The notes under the pieces: model-generated
Database searches by the model: none
The model's input: only the letters and a program-made list of their open reading frames with translations
What the model was told of the DNA's origin: nothing
DNA from: Amycolatopsis orientalis DSM 40040 = KCTC 9412
GTDB taxonomy: Bacteria; Actinomycetota; Actinomycetes; Mycobacteriales; Pseudonocardiaceae
Assembly: GCF_000478275.1 (NCBI RefSeq)
Contig: NZ_ASJB01000057.1
Span: 183,994 to 247,993, forward strand
Direction of reading: 5' to 3'
Length of the DNA: 64,000 nt
Translations under genes and position numbers: made by a program
Shown here: piece after piece, positions 41,500-54,109 of the stretch
How the letters are laid out: every line of letters begins with the position of its first letter
Numbering within the stretch: position 1 is the first letter of the stretch

Positions 41500-43254
41500 T
41501 CAGTCATCGCGTTCGCCGGTGAGCAGCTGTGTCGCGGCGAAGTCGGCGTACAGCAGATCGTTCGCGAGCAGCTCGTCGTGCGTGCCGGTCGCCCGGACGA
41601 TTCCGTTGTCCAGCACCACGATCCGGTCAGCCTGCGTGACCGTCGACAGCCGGTGCGCCACCACGATGACGGTCATCGTCTTCGCCACCGTCGTGACCAC
41701 GTCCCGGATCGCCATCTCGTTCGCCGCGTCCAGTTGTGACGTGATCTCGTCGAGCAGCAGGAGACGAGGGCGCCGGATCAGTGCGCGGGCGAGCGCGACG
41801 CGTTGCCGTTCACCGCCGGACAGGAAGTTGCCGCGGTGTCCGACAGCGGTGTCCAGCCCGTCGGGAAGGCGGTCGACGAGCGTGTCCAGCCGGGTCCGCG
41901 CCACCGCGTCGCGGATCTCCTCCTCGGTGGCGTCCGGCCTGCCGTAGACGAGGTTGTCCCGCAACGTCCCGGAGAGCAGTGGGGCGTCCTGCTCGACGTA
42001 TCCGATGTCCGCGCGCAGGCTCGCCAGATCCCAGTCGGCCAGGTCGCGGCCGTCCAGCAGGATCCGGCCGGAGTCCGGCTCGTGGAACCTCTCGACCAGC
42101 CCGAAGAGGGTGGATTTGCCCGCACCGGAGGGACCGACGAACGCCGTCATGCCCACCGCCGGGATGTCGGCGCTCACGCCACACAGGACCTCCGGCCGGT
42201 CCGGACCGTACCGGAACCGCACGTCTTCGAAGGTGAGGCCTTCTCCTCGACGCCCGGTCGCGTCCGGCTCGGCGCCGGCGGGACCGGTCCGCTCGGTGGG
42301 CAGCGTCTCGATCTCGGACAGGCGGCGAATCGCGGCCAGCCCGATCTGCAGCCTGCTGCCCGCGTGGAGCAGCTGCCCGATCGGTTCGTGCAAATAGAAC
42401 AGGAACAGCAGGAAAGCCACCAAAGAGGACAGTGACATGGCACCGGTCGCGACCCGTGCGCCACCGATGCCGAGCACGGCGAGGAAGGAGGCCTGGACCG
42501 CGAGGGTGTTCGCACCGTGCACCAGCGACTCCCACCGCGCCGAACGGACACCGGCACGCCACGCGTCCTCGGCGCCGCGTTCGATCGCGGCGATCTCCCT
42601 GGTTTCGGCCCCGGCGGCCTTGACGGTGCGGAAGGCGCCGAGCACACGCTCCAGCCGCGCACCGGTCTCGCCGACGGCGCTCTGAGCGGCGTGGGAAGCC
42701 TTTTCGATCATCGGCATTCCGGCGGCGGCGAGCAGGCCGACGATCAGGAGGACGGCCAGGGTGATGCCCAGCAGGGCAAGGTCCATGAAGCCCATCATCA
42801 CGACCATCACGATGGTCGTCACCGTGCCGGTGACCAGTGCGACGAACGCGTGAGTGCACACCTCGCGCAACAACGTCGTGTCGCCGGTGAACCGGGACAG
42901 CAGGTCGCCGGGCTCCGCGCGGTGCACGGCGGGCACCCGCAACGAGATCAGCCGTCGGGCAAGCCGTTTCCTGGCGGCGAGCACGACCGACTCGCCTGCC
43001 CGTTCGAGCAGGTAGTCGCCGATCACCGAGATCGCGGCACCGGCCAGTGCGAGCCCGACCAGCAGTGCCAGCAGACCGGTGATCCCGTCACTCGAGCCCA
43101 GCCGGTCCACCAGCGCCTTCGCCGCCAGAGGCTGGGCCGCGGCGGCGAGGCCGCCGAGCAGGACGAGTGCTCCTCCGAAGAGGACAGTGCGTCGCTGTGG
43201 CTTGACGTAACCCACGAGCATTCGCCAGGCCGAGCGGTCGATCGGGGTGCGCAC
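41500..43254 (-). CDS. ABC exporter, fused permease and ATPase
   Basis: A 584-residue half-transporter. Six transmembrane helices in residues 20-310 are followed by an ATPase with Walker A GPSGAGKST, Q-loop in YVEQDAPLLSGTL, signature LSGGERQRVALARAL, Walker B LLLLDEIT (in place of the usual DEAT) and AHRLS. Layout is that of MsbA/ABCB-type lipid or drug exporters, working as a dimer. I chose the GTG at 43254, with CGGAG upstream, over the open frame to 43506. No partner half-transporter lies nearby, so a homodimer is likely. The substrate is unknown. Confidence 0.88.
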   Translation of the reverse strand: MRTPIDRSAWRMLVGYVKPQRRTVLFGGALVLLGGLAAAAQPLAAKALVDRLGSSDGITGLLALLVGLALAGAAISVIGDYLLERAGESVVLAARKRLARRLISLRVPAVHRAEPGDLLSRFTGDTTLLREVCTHAFVALVTGTVTTIVMVVMMGFMDLALLGITLAVLLIVGLLAAAGMPMIEKASHAAQSAVGETGARLERVLGAFRTVKAAGAETREIAAIERGAEDAWRAGVRSARWESLVHGANTLAVQASFLAVLGIGGARVATGAMSLSSLVAFLLFLFYLHEPIGQLLHAGSRLQIGLAAIRRLSEIETLPTERTGPAGAEPDATGRRGEGLTFEDVRFRYGPDRPEVLCGVSADIPAVGMTAFVGPSGAGKSTLFGLVERFHEPDSGRILLDGRDLADWDLASLRADIGYVEQDAPLLSGTLRDNLVYGRPDATEEEIRDAVARTRLDTLVDRLPDGLDTAVGHRGNFLSGGERQRVALARALIRRPRLLLLDEITSQLDAANEMAIRDVVTTVAKTMTVIVVAHRLSTVTQADRIVVLDNGIVRATGTHDELLANDLLYADFAATQLLTGERDD

Positions 43255-43531
43255 GGTGGAACAACTCCGTTTTCTCCGGTCACTTGGCTGAAAGAACGCG
43301 CCGTCCGGGGACGCGGCCGCGGGCAGGCTCTTCGATCTTCCGGCGCGCGGTGGGCGTCGCGACACCCGCGAGCCGGTCGGACCGTCCAGCCGGGTGGCCG
43401 GACCGTGCCCGCCGACCGGCGGGGTGCGATCGGCGCTGTGACCACTGTGGACGATGCCGGGGAGTCCACAATGGTCAAAGGCGCCGGGTAAGCTTCCCGC
43501 CGACATCGCAAACGATCCGAAGCACGGTCAC

Positions 43532-44806
43532 ATGAACTCGCTACTGCTCATGATCGCGGTCGCCATCGCGATCCGTTCGTTCTTGGCGTCACGGCTGGAC
43601 CGGTGGAACCTCGGCGCACCGGTCGTCATGGTCGCCGCGGGCGTCGTGATCGGCCTCGTCAACGAGAGTTCCATCGCTATCGCGCTCAACACCGAAGCCA
43701 TGCTGTACGGGGCGGAGATCGTCCTCGCCGTACTGTTGTTCGTGGACGCCACCGAGGTACGCGGCGGCCGGTTGTGGGGCAGCTCACCCGGTCTGGTGGC
43801 CAGGGTGCTGCTCATCGCGATGCCGGTCAGCCTCGTAGCGGCGATGCTGCTCGGCTGGCTGCTGTTCCCGGGCCTGCCGTGGCCGGTGCTGCTGCTGCTC
43901 GCCGGGGTGGTCGTGCCCATCGACTTCGCCCCGGCCGAACGGGTCGTGCGCGATCGCGGTCTGTCCGCCCGGGTGCGCAGTGTGCTCAACGTGGAAAGCG
44001 GCTACAACGACGGGATCGTTTCACCCCTGTTCCTCTTCGCGTTGATCCTGGCAGGCGACCGGACCCAGCAGCGGACACCACTGGACGCGCTGGGGACCGT
44101 GCTGCCCTTCGCGCTCAAAGCCCTGGTGGTCGGAGTGCTGTTCGGTGCGCTTCTGGCGGTGTTGTTGACCGCGGCCCACCGCGCGCACTGGCTCACGGAA
44201 CAGTCCGGGCGCGTCGTTGTGCTGCTGGTGCCACTGTTGACCTACACCGCCACCGTCGCCATCGACGGCAACGGGTTCGTCGCGTCCTTCATCTGCGGTG
44301 TCACGTTCCGTTACGTCCACCGGCTGACCAAGGCCAGGCAGATCCATCGGTCTCCGGCAGGGCGCGACCTGGTGCGCGCCGGTGCGTTGGACGAGGACTT
44401 CCGCCTGCTCGAAGACTTCACCTCACTGTTGACCATGACGCTGTGGTTCGTCGTGGGCGTCAGCGCCGTTCTGGCGTTCTCCGCCGGACTCTCGTGGCAG
44501 GTCGCACTGTTCTGCTTCGCGGCGGTCACCGTGGTCCGCATCATCCCCGTCCACCTTTCGCTCGCCGGATCTGTGCTGACCCACCGCGAACGCCTGCAGG
44601 TCGGGATACTCGGGCCACGCGGCACCACGTCGGTCGTCTTCGGGCTCCTCGCCTTCAATCGCCTTCCCGAGGGGCCCGTCGCCGACACCATCCTGCTCAT
44701 CACCGTCACCCTGGTCCTGGGCAGCGTGGTGCTGCACGGCATCGGCGCCGGCCCGACCGTGAAGTGGCTGACGCCCGCGAAGTCGGGTCGTCGCTCTCCT
44801 TGGTGA
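43532..44806 (+). CDS. CPA1-family Na+/H+ antiporter
   Basis: A 424-residue protein with about 12 transmembrane segments. Family motifs include VVVPIDFAPAERVV (in place of the usual ATDPV), VLNVESGYNDGIVSPLF and GPRGTTSVVFGLLAF. Members exchange Na+ or K+ for protons. The ATG at 43532 starts the first membrane helix. Its last 101 bases overlap the 3' end of the HPP gene on the other strand. It is divergent from the ABC exporter across 277 bases. Confidence 0.87.
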   Translation: MNSLLLMIAVAIAIRSFLASRLDRWNLGAPVVMVAAGVVIGLVNESSIAIALNTEAMLYGAEIVLAVLLFVDATEVRGGRLWGSSPGLVARVLLIAMPVSLVAAMLLGWLLFPGLPWPVLLLLAGVVVPIDFAPAERVVRDRGLSARVRSVLNVESGYNDGIVSPLFLFALILAGDRTQQRTPLDALGTVLPFALKALVVGVLFGALLAVLLTAAHRAHWLTEQSGRVVVLLVPLLTYTATVAIDGNGFVASFICGVTFRYVHRLTKARQIHRSPAGRDLVRAGALDEDFRLLEDFTSLLTMTLWFVVGVSAVLAFSAGLSWQVALFCFAAVTVVRIIPVHLSLAGSVLTHRERLQVGILGPRGTTSVVFGLLAFNRLPEGPVADTILLITVTLVLGSVVLHGIGAGPTVKWLTPAKSGRRSPW

Positions 44807-45335
44807 GCGCTCCGCGAGGTGGCGCCTCGGCCGTGACGGCGAAGCGCCACCAGGGATAGGGCACGCCGAACAGTTTGTTGATCACCACGGCCAGCAAGGC
44901 GATGAGGACGACGCCCACCAGGACGGCGACGAGCTGCGGAGCGGTGTGCAGGAGGCCGAGCGCGATGATCAGCGTCGTGGCCCCGGCGGGCGGATGGGGC
45001 AGGTCGAGGGCGGCCATCGCGGCACAGGTGAGACCCAGTGCCACCGCGGCCGCCCCGATCCTGGCCCACGAGGGATGGGTCAGATCCGGGGCGGCGGTGA
45101 GCAGCCCGGTGACGGCGAGACCGGCGAGACCGGAGAGGACACCGGCGAGGTGGCCGAGGACCGTGGTGCGCGGGCTCGCGCCGGGTGCTTGCGGACTCGC
45201 GAACACCAGGAACGCGGTGGGGCCGAGCGAGGGGAACAGCAGGGGCGCGCCGGTCAGGATCGCGCACAGGCCGATGAGCACGATGCAGCCGAACGAGCTC
45301 AGCGCGACGTAGACGGCGCGGCGGATCCGGGTCAT
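44706..45335 (-). CDS. HPP-family integral membrane protein
   Basis: A 209-residue protein with about five transmembrane segments. It carries the signature LPHPPAGATTLIIALG (HPP motif) and GAPLLFPSLGPTAFLVFASP. HPP proteins in cyanobacteria and plant chloroplasts transport nitrite. Its ATG overlaps the narI stop (ATGA), so it is translationally coupled to the nitrate reductase genes. A nitrite or nitrate transport role is therefore a good inference. The C-terminal 40 residues are basic and overlap the antiporter gene. Confidence 0.85.
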   Translation of the reverse strand: MTRIRRAVYVALSSFGCIVLIGLCAILTGAPLLFPSLGPTAFLVFASPQAPGASPRTTVLGHLAGVLSGLAGLAVTGLLTAAPDLTHPSWARIGAAAVALGLTCAAMAALDLPHPPAGATTLIIALGLLHTAPQLVAVLVGVVLIALLAVVINKLFGVPYPWWRFAVTAEAPPRGALTKESDDPTSRASATSRSGRRRCRAAPRCPGPG

Positions 45336-46057
45336 TCCCAGCCACGGCGCGGGTCCCGGGTACCGACGGTGCCGGGGGCACGGCGCCGGTAGACCACGTA
45401 CGGGCGGAACAGGTACCGCACGGGCGCGCTGAAAGCGTGTACCAGCCGGGAAAACGGCCACAGCGCGAACAACAGCATGCCCAGCGCGGTGTGCAGCCGG
45501 TAGTCCAGTGGCGCGGACGCCAGCAGCTCCGGCCGCGGATCCAGGAGCAGGATGCCGCGGAACCAGGGGGCGACGGTCTCGCGATAGTCGTATCCGCCGC
45601 GGACGCCGTTGTCGACCAGCGTGGTCGCCAGCCCGGCGAGCATCACCAGCACGAGCACCACGTACATGTACCGGTCGCTGACGGACGTGGCGCCGCGGAC
45701 CGCCGTCACCCGGATCCGCCGCCACAGCAGGAGACCGAGCCCGCCGACGGCGACCAGTCCGGCGAGGCTGCCCATCCCGAGCGAGATCAGGTGGTAGGCG
45801 TGTTCGTCGAGCCCGGCGAACTCGGTGACGCCCTTCGGCACGAGCAAGCCCAGCACGTGGCCGCCGATGACCATCAGCAGTCCGACGTGGAAGACCGGGC
45901 TGGCCACCCGCAGGAGCCTCGATTCGTGGAGCTGGCTGGACCGGCTGGTCCAGCCGAACTTGTCGTGCCGGTAGCGCCAGACGGTGCCGAACACCAGGAG
46001 CGCGATCGACGCGTAGGGCGCGGCGCCCCACAGCAGCAGGTCCGGTCCGGAACTCAT
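45332..46057 (-). CDS. narI: Respiratory nitrate reductase, gamma subunit
   Basis: A 241-residue membrane protein with five transmembrane segments, the b-type cytochrome that passes quinol electrons to NarH. It has the expected NarI layout, including LHESRLLRVASPVFHVGLLMVIGGHVLGLL and DYRLHTALGMLLFALWPFSRLVHAFSAPVRYLFRPYVVYR with candidate haem histidines. It overlaps narJ upstream by 4 bases and HPP downstream by ATGA. Confidence 0.95.
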   Translation of the reverse strand: MSSGPDLLLWGAAPYASIALLVFGTVWRYRHDKFGWTSRSSQLHESRLLRVASPVFHVGLLMVIGGHVLGLLVPKGVTEFAGLDEHAYHLISLGMGSLAGLVAVGGLGLLLWRRIRVTAVRGATSVSDRYMYVVLVLVMLAGLATTLVDNGVRGGYDYRETVAPWFRGILLLDPRPELLASAPLDYRLHTALGMLLFALWPFSRLVHAFSAPVRYLFRPYVVYRRRAPGTVGTRDPRRGWE

Positions 46058-46665
46058 CGGCCACCTCCGGCGCCGGTGGGGAACGGGTCGAGGCCGACCG
46101 ATTCGGCCGGGGGAGCGGCGGGCAGCGGGGCGGGATCGGCGGGCAAGGTGGCCAATACCGCCGAGACGGTGTCACGATACGGAGTGTCCATAGTGGACAT
46201 ATTGCGGTGCAGCAGCTCCAATGCCGGATGGAAGCGCGCTAGTACCTGCTCGGCGGCCGAGGGGTCCGCCGCGGCGGCGAACTCCAGGATGACGGGCAGG
46301 AAATCCGGCAGTTCGTTCTCGGCGGGCGCGAATCCGTGACCGCGATAGAACCGGCGGAGCGAGGCCAGTGTCTCGCCGCGGCGGCGGGTGTCGCCGTCGA
46401 GGAACCAGCTCAGATGCAGTGTCCGGCGAGGTTTGCGGTCGAAGACCTCGATGTAGTGCGACGCCAGCGCCCCGGGTTCGCCCTGTTCGAGATAGGCCAC
46501 GGTGCGGGAGAGGGCGTCGTGGCCGGGACCGGCGGTCTCGTCGAGGCAGGCCCGCAGCAGGCCGAGTTTGCCGAGTACCGCGTCGTCGGGGTATTGCAGG
46601 CACCAGCCGGCGATCTGGCGCAGCGCGGCGTGATCCCGGCCGGCGCGGGGGCGTAGGAGTCTCAC
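46054..46665 (-). CDS. narJ: Nitrate reductase molybdenum cofactor assembly chaperone
   Basis: A 203-residue NarJ/TorD-like helical chaperone: AGWCLQYPDD near the start, then HYIEVFDRKPRRTLHLSWFLDGDTRRRG, typical of NarJ, and ELPDFLPVILEFAA. It helps load molybdenum cofactor into NarG. The GTG start overlaps the narH stop (GTGA), and its 3' end overlaps narI. Confidence 0.95.
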   Translation of the reverse strand: MRLLRPRAGRDHAALRQIAGWCLQYPDDAVLGKLGLLRACLDETAGPGHDALSRTVAYLEQGEPGALASHYIEVFDRKPRRTLHLSWFLDGDTRRRGETLASLRRFYRGHGFAPAENELPDFLPVILEFAAAADPSAAEQVLARFHPALELLHRNMSTMDTPYRDTVSAVLATLPADPAPLPAAPPAESVGLDPFPTGAGGGR

Positions 46666-48226
46666 CGGCCCTGCCCCCGCAGCGTGGGGAACAGCGCGTC
46701 CGGGCGGGCACCGTCGTCCCAGCTGACCAGGTCCACTGTGGACTCACCGCGGCCCATGCCCGGTCCACCGTCGACGTCGAGGCTGCATCGGGTGGCGATG
46801 CCCTCCAGATCGTGGGCCTGCCCCACACCCGCGGTGGGGATGACGTAGCGCTCGTCGTACTTGGCCAGTGCGAGCAGCCGGTGCATGCCGAAGATCTCTT
46901 CACCGGTGAGACCGACGGACGCGGGAATGTCCTCGTCGGTCTCCTGCCCGAGGTTCACCGCCCGCATGTAGGACCGCATCGCGGCCAGCCGTCGCAGCGA
47001 CCGGTGGACAGGCGCTGTGTCCCCGGCGGTGAACAGTTCGGCCAGGTACTCGACCGGGATGCGCAGGGCGTCGATGGCGCCGAACAGGTTGTCGCGGTGT
47101 TCGCCGTCGTGACCGCTTCCGCTGACGGCGTCTACCACCGGCGACAACGGCGGGATGTACCAGACCATCGGCATCGTGCGGTACTCCGGATGCAGCGGCA
47201 GCGCCAGCCGGTAGTCGTGGATCAGCCGGTACACCGGCGAACGCCGCGCCGCGGTGAGCCAGTCGTGCGGGACACCGGCCGCTTCGGCGGCCCGGACCAC
47301 GGCGGGATCGTGCGGATCGAGCAGCAGATCGAGTTGCGCGGGGTAGAGGTCGTGCTCATCCTCGACGGCCGCGGCCGCGGTGACCTTGTCGGCGTCGTAG
47401 AGCAGGACGCCGATGTACCGCAGCCGTCCGACGCAGGTTTCCGCGCATACCGTCGGCTGCCCGGCTTCCACCCTCGGGTAGCAGAAGGTGCACTTCTCGG
47501 CTTTGCCGGTCTTGTGGTTGAAGTACACCTTCTTGTATGGGCAGCCGGTGACGCACATCCGCCAGCCGCGGCACTGGTCCTGGTCGACCAGCACGATCCC
47601 GTCCTCCGCGCGTTTGTACATCGCGCCGGACGGGCAACTGGCCACACAGGACGGATTGAGGCAGTGCTCGCAGATCCGCGGCAGGTAGAACATGAAGCTC
47701 TGCTCGAACTCGAACTTGATCCGGATGCCGAGTTCTTCCCGGAGCTTCTCGGCGATCGGGTCCTTGACGCCGTGTTCGGTGGAGCCGCCCAGATCGTCGT
47801 CCCAGTTCGGCCCCCAGGTGGGCTGGGTGGGTTCGCCGGTGATGGCCGACCGGGGCGCGGCGGTGGGGACGTCGTCCCCGAGCGGCGCTTCGATCAGGGT
47901 GGCGTAGTCGTAGGTCCACGGCTCGTAGTAGTCGGAGATCTCCGGCAGGTCGGGGTTGGCGAACAGCTTCCCGAGTTTGCTCAGCCGTCCGCCGGCACGC
48001 AGCCGCAACCGCCCCTTCGCGGTCCGCTCCCAGCCGCCCTTCCAGCGTTCCTGGTCTTCGTAACGGCGCGGATATCCCTGTCCTGGCCGGGTTTCCACGT
48101 TGTTGAACCAGGCGTACTCGGTACCCGTCCGGTTGGTCCATGCCTGCTTGCAGGTCACCGAACAGGTGTGGCAGCCGATGCACTTGTCGAGGTTCATCAC
48201 CATGGCCAGCTGTGCCATGACCCGCA

Positions 48227-48227
<1 letters not shown>
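46662..48227 (-). CDS. narH: Respiratory nitrate reductase, beta subunit
   Basis: A 521-residue iron-sulphur subunit. Four cysteine clusters are visible: CIGCHTCSVTCK, CEHCLNPSCVASCPSGAMYK, CRGWRMCVTGCPYKK with CTFC, and CAETCVGRLRY. The Trp in CRGWRMC marks the [3Fe-4S] site as in E. coli NarH. It relays electrons from NarI haems to NarG. The ATG at 48227 overlaps the narG stop (TGATG). The same frame happens to stay open far upstream through narG; that extension is not coding. Confidence 0.96.
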
Positions 48228-51919
<3,692 letters not shown>

Positions 51920-52189
51920 GCTCGCGACCTCCCGACTAAAGTCGTGAATGAGGCAGACAGCACGAACAGGACCTGCCGAGTCTGTCCAGGGAACGTTCGC
52001 GATGTTAGCGGCCTCGTGTGCCGGTTGTCTTTCCCGCGAAGGTGATCATGGCTGTCGATCACTCGAAAAGACCAGTAAGTAAATGTGCTGGTAATGGGAA
52101 GGTAATTGCCGCGAGAAACGCGATTATTCCTCTTGGTCGCGCGATCGGAATATGCTCCGATACGAATTGGAGGAAGAGAGCGGTGGTGG

Positions 52190-52362
52190 GGTGTGCGCCA
52201 GGTTGTCGTGGTGCGTGCCCGGGACGTACGCCAGATGCGGACGCGGCGCGTCGACGATCTCCGTCAGGTCTCGCGGTGCTTCGCGCGGGTACCCGCTCCT
52301 GTCCGCTGGGCGGGAGAAGTCGGCGAGGTGGAACAGGAGGACGCGCCCACCGGCGCATTCTT
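52190..52362 (-). pseudogene. Possible coding remnant
   Basis: The minus-strand frame reading VLLFHLADFSRPADRSGYPREAP then DLTEIVDAPRPHLAYVPGTHHDN has strong G/C preference at third codon positions over about 55 codons, unlike the AT-rich flanks. No start, domain or full gene is present. It may be a decayed fragment; chance is possible. Confidence 0.25.
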
Positions 52363-52513
52363 TGTAACTTTCACGAACCTGGTCGTCCTTTGAGGACCCT
52401 GGGATGCGGCCTTGAAGTGGCAAGACCGCCTCGCGCGACGTCTGGACCCCCGCGCATCCGAGTGCGTGGATTGACAACCCTTCTTCCGGGAGCCCAGGCT
52501 GATGCACCGCGAA

Positions 52514-52527
52514 TGTTAACGATAACA
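52514..52527. promoter_or_regulatory. LacI-type operator before the GH62 gene
   Basis: TGTTAACGATAACA is an inverted repeat (TGTTA-N4-TAACA) 51 bases before the GH62 start. It matches the TGTTARCGYTAACA type used by LacI regulators of arabinose and xylose genes. It differs from the operator family at 3-12 kb, so another repressor is probably involved. Confidence 0.6.
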
Positions 52528-52577
52528 ATCGTTTTGCTCAGGGCAGTGGACCTGAAACTGGCTGGGAGAAGGTCATC

Positions 52578-54038
52578 ATGGAAAGAGCAAACGTCAGCCG
52601 CAGAAGCCGATCCAGGATCGCCGCGCTCGCCGCCGCGGCGACGGTGGCGGCGGCAGTCGTGGCAGGAGTGACGCTGGGGACGGGCGCGGCCCTGGCCGAC
52701 GTCACCGGCGCGCTGCACAGCGTCAGTTCGGGTCGATGCCTGGACGTGGCGAACGCCAATCAGGCCGACGGTACCGCCGTGCAGATCTATGACTGCTCGG
52801 GCGGGGCGGGCCAGCAGTGGACCTCGACGGCGAGCGGCCAGCTGACGGTGTTCGGCGGCAAGTGCCTGGACGTGCCCGGAAGCGCGACCGCCACCGGAAC
52901 CCGGGTGCAGATCTGGACCTGTCACGGTGGCGCCAACCAGCAGTGGCGGGTGAACGCCGACGGCACGGTGGTCGGGGTGCAGTCCGGGCTCTGCCTGGAC
53001 GTCGCCGGCGCGAGTACGGCCAACGGCACCGCGGTCCAGATCTGGACGTGTCACGGTGGCGGCAACCAGAAGTGGACGGGCCTGTCGACCACGCCCCCGT
53101 CGACCACCACCACCACCACCACCGGAGGCAACGGCTGCACCCTTCCGTCGACGTACCGCTGGTCGTCGTCCGGTGTGCTGGCGACGCCGAAGAACGGATG
53201 GGTCTCGCTCAAGGACTTCACCAGCGTCGTCCACAACGGCAAGCACCTCGTCTACGGTTCGAACGTCGCGGGATCGTCGTACGGCTCGATGGCCTTCACG
53301 CCCTTCACGAACTGGTCCGACATGGCCTCGGCGGGCCAGAACGGGATGAACCAGGCCGCCGTGGCGCCCACGCTGTTCTACTTCGCGCCGAAGAACATCT
53401 GGGTGCTGGCGTACCAGTGGGGTGCGTGGCCGTTCATCTACCGCACGTCGAGCGACCCCACCAACCCCAACGGCTGGTCCGCGCCGCAGCCGCTCTTCAC
53501 GGGCAGCATCTCCGGCTCCGGCACCGGTCCGATCGACCAGACCCTGATCGCCGACGGCTCGAACATGTACCTGTTCTTCGCCGGTGACAACGGCAAGATC
53601 TACCGGGCGAGCATGCCGATCGGGAACTTCCCGAGCAGCTTCGGCTCGTCGTACACGACGATCATGAGCGACACGCAGGCCAACCTGTTCGAGGCCGTCC
53701 AGGTCTACAAGGTCCAGGGCCAGAACCAGTACCTCATGATCGTCGAGGCGATGGGCGCGAGCGGACGCTTCTTCCGCTCGTTCACGGCCAACAGCCTCAA
53801 CGGTTCGTGGACCCCGCAGGCCGCCAGCGAAAGCAACCCCTTCGCGGGCAAGGCCAACAGCGGCGCCACCTGGACCAACGACATCAGCCACGGTGACCTG
53901 GTCCGCAGCAATCCCGACCAGACCATGACCATCGACCCCTGCAACCTGCAGCTGCTCTACCAGGGCAAGGCCCCCAACGCCGGTGGTCCCTACGACCAGC
54001 TGCCGTGGCGGCCGGGTCTCCTGACCTTGCGGCGCTAG
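52578..54038 (+). CDS. Secreted GH62 alpha-L-arabinofuranosidase with CBM13
   Basis: A 486-residue secreted protein. A long signal peptide (about 1-41, ending GAALADV) is followed by a ricin-type CBM13 with three repeats marked GQQWT, NQQWR and NQKWT (about 45-170), a PPSTTTTTTTGG linker, and a GH62 five-bladed propeller (about 185-486; YRWSSSGVLATPKNGWVSLKDFT, AAVAPTLFYFAPKNIWVLAYQWG, GPIDQTLIADGSNMYLFFAGDNGKIYR). GH62 enzymes release arabinose from arabinoxylan. The ATG at 52578 is preceded by GGGAGAAGG. A family A hairpin follows the stop. Confidence 0.93.
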   Translation: MERANVSRRSRSRIAALAAAATVAAAVVAGVTLGTGAALADVTGALHSVSSGRCLDVANANQADGTAVQIYDCSGGAGQQWTSTASGQLTVFGGKCLDVPGSATATGTRVQIWTCHGGANQQWRVNADGTVVGVQSGLCLDVAGASTANGTAVQIWTCHGGGNQKWTGLSTTPPSTTTTTTTGGNGCTLPSTYRWSSSGVLATPKNGWVSLKDFTSVVHNGKHLVYGSNVAGSSYGSMAFTPFTNWSDMASAGQNGMNQAAVAPTLFYFAPKNIWVLAYQWGAWPFIYRTSSDPTNPNGWSAPQPLFTGSISGSGTGPIDQTLIADGSNMYLFFAGDNGKIYRASMPIGNFPSSFGSSYTTIMSDTQANLFEAVQVYKVQGQNQYLMIVEAMGASGRFFRSFTANSLNGSWTPQAASESNPFAGKANSGATWTNDISHGDLVRSNPDQTMTIDPCNLQLLYQGKAPNAGGPYDQLPWRPGLLTLRR

Positions 54039-54050
54039 CCGGCACCTGCG

Positions 54051-54096
54051 CTCGTGAGTGGTAATGACGGTTCTAACCGTCATTACCACTCACGAG
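54051..54096. repeat. Hairpin family A, copy 7 (AATGACGG sub-type)
   Basis: Perfect arms of CTCGTGAGTGGTAATGACGG around a short centre, between the convergent GH62 and XRE genes, 12 bases after the GH62 stop. Confidence 0.85.
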
Positions 54097-54109
54097 ACGG
54101 GACCGGCTC

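Larger units (their letters stand above)
51920..52577. other. 658-base divergent intergenic region
   Basis: This region separates narG (left) from the GH62 gene (right). The first 230 bases are unusually AT-rich for this genome (AGTAAGTAAATGTGCTGG, GGTAATTGCCGCG) and probably hold the nar promoter. A possible gene remnant is at 52190-52362. The LacI-type operator for GH62 is at 52514. Confidence 0.65.

Noticed and set aside
51920..52180. FNR/CRP-like site in the nar promoter
   Set aside because: No TTGAT-N4-ATCAA or TGTGA-N6-TCACA dyad could be found by eye on either strand.
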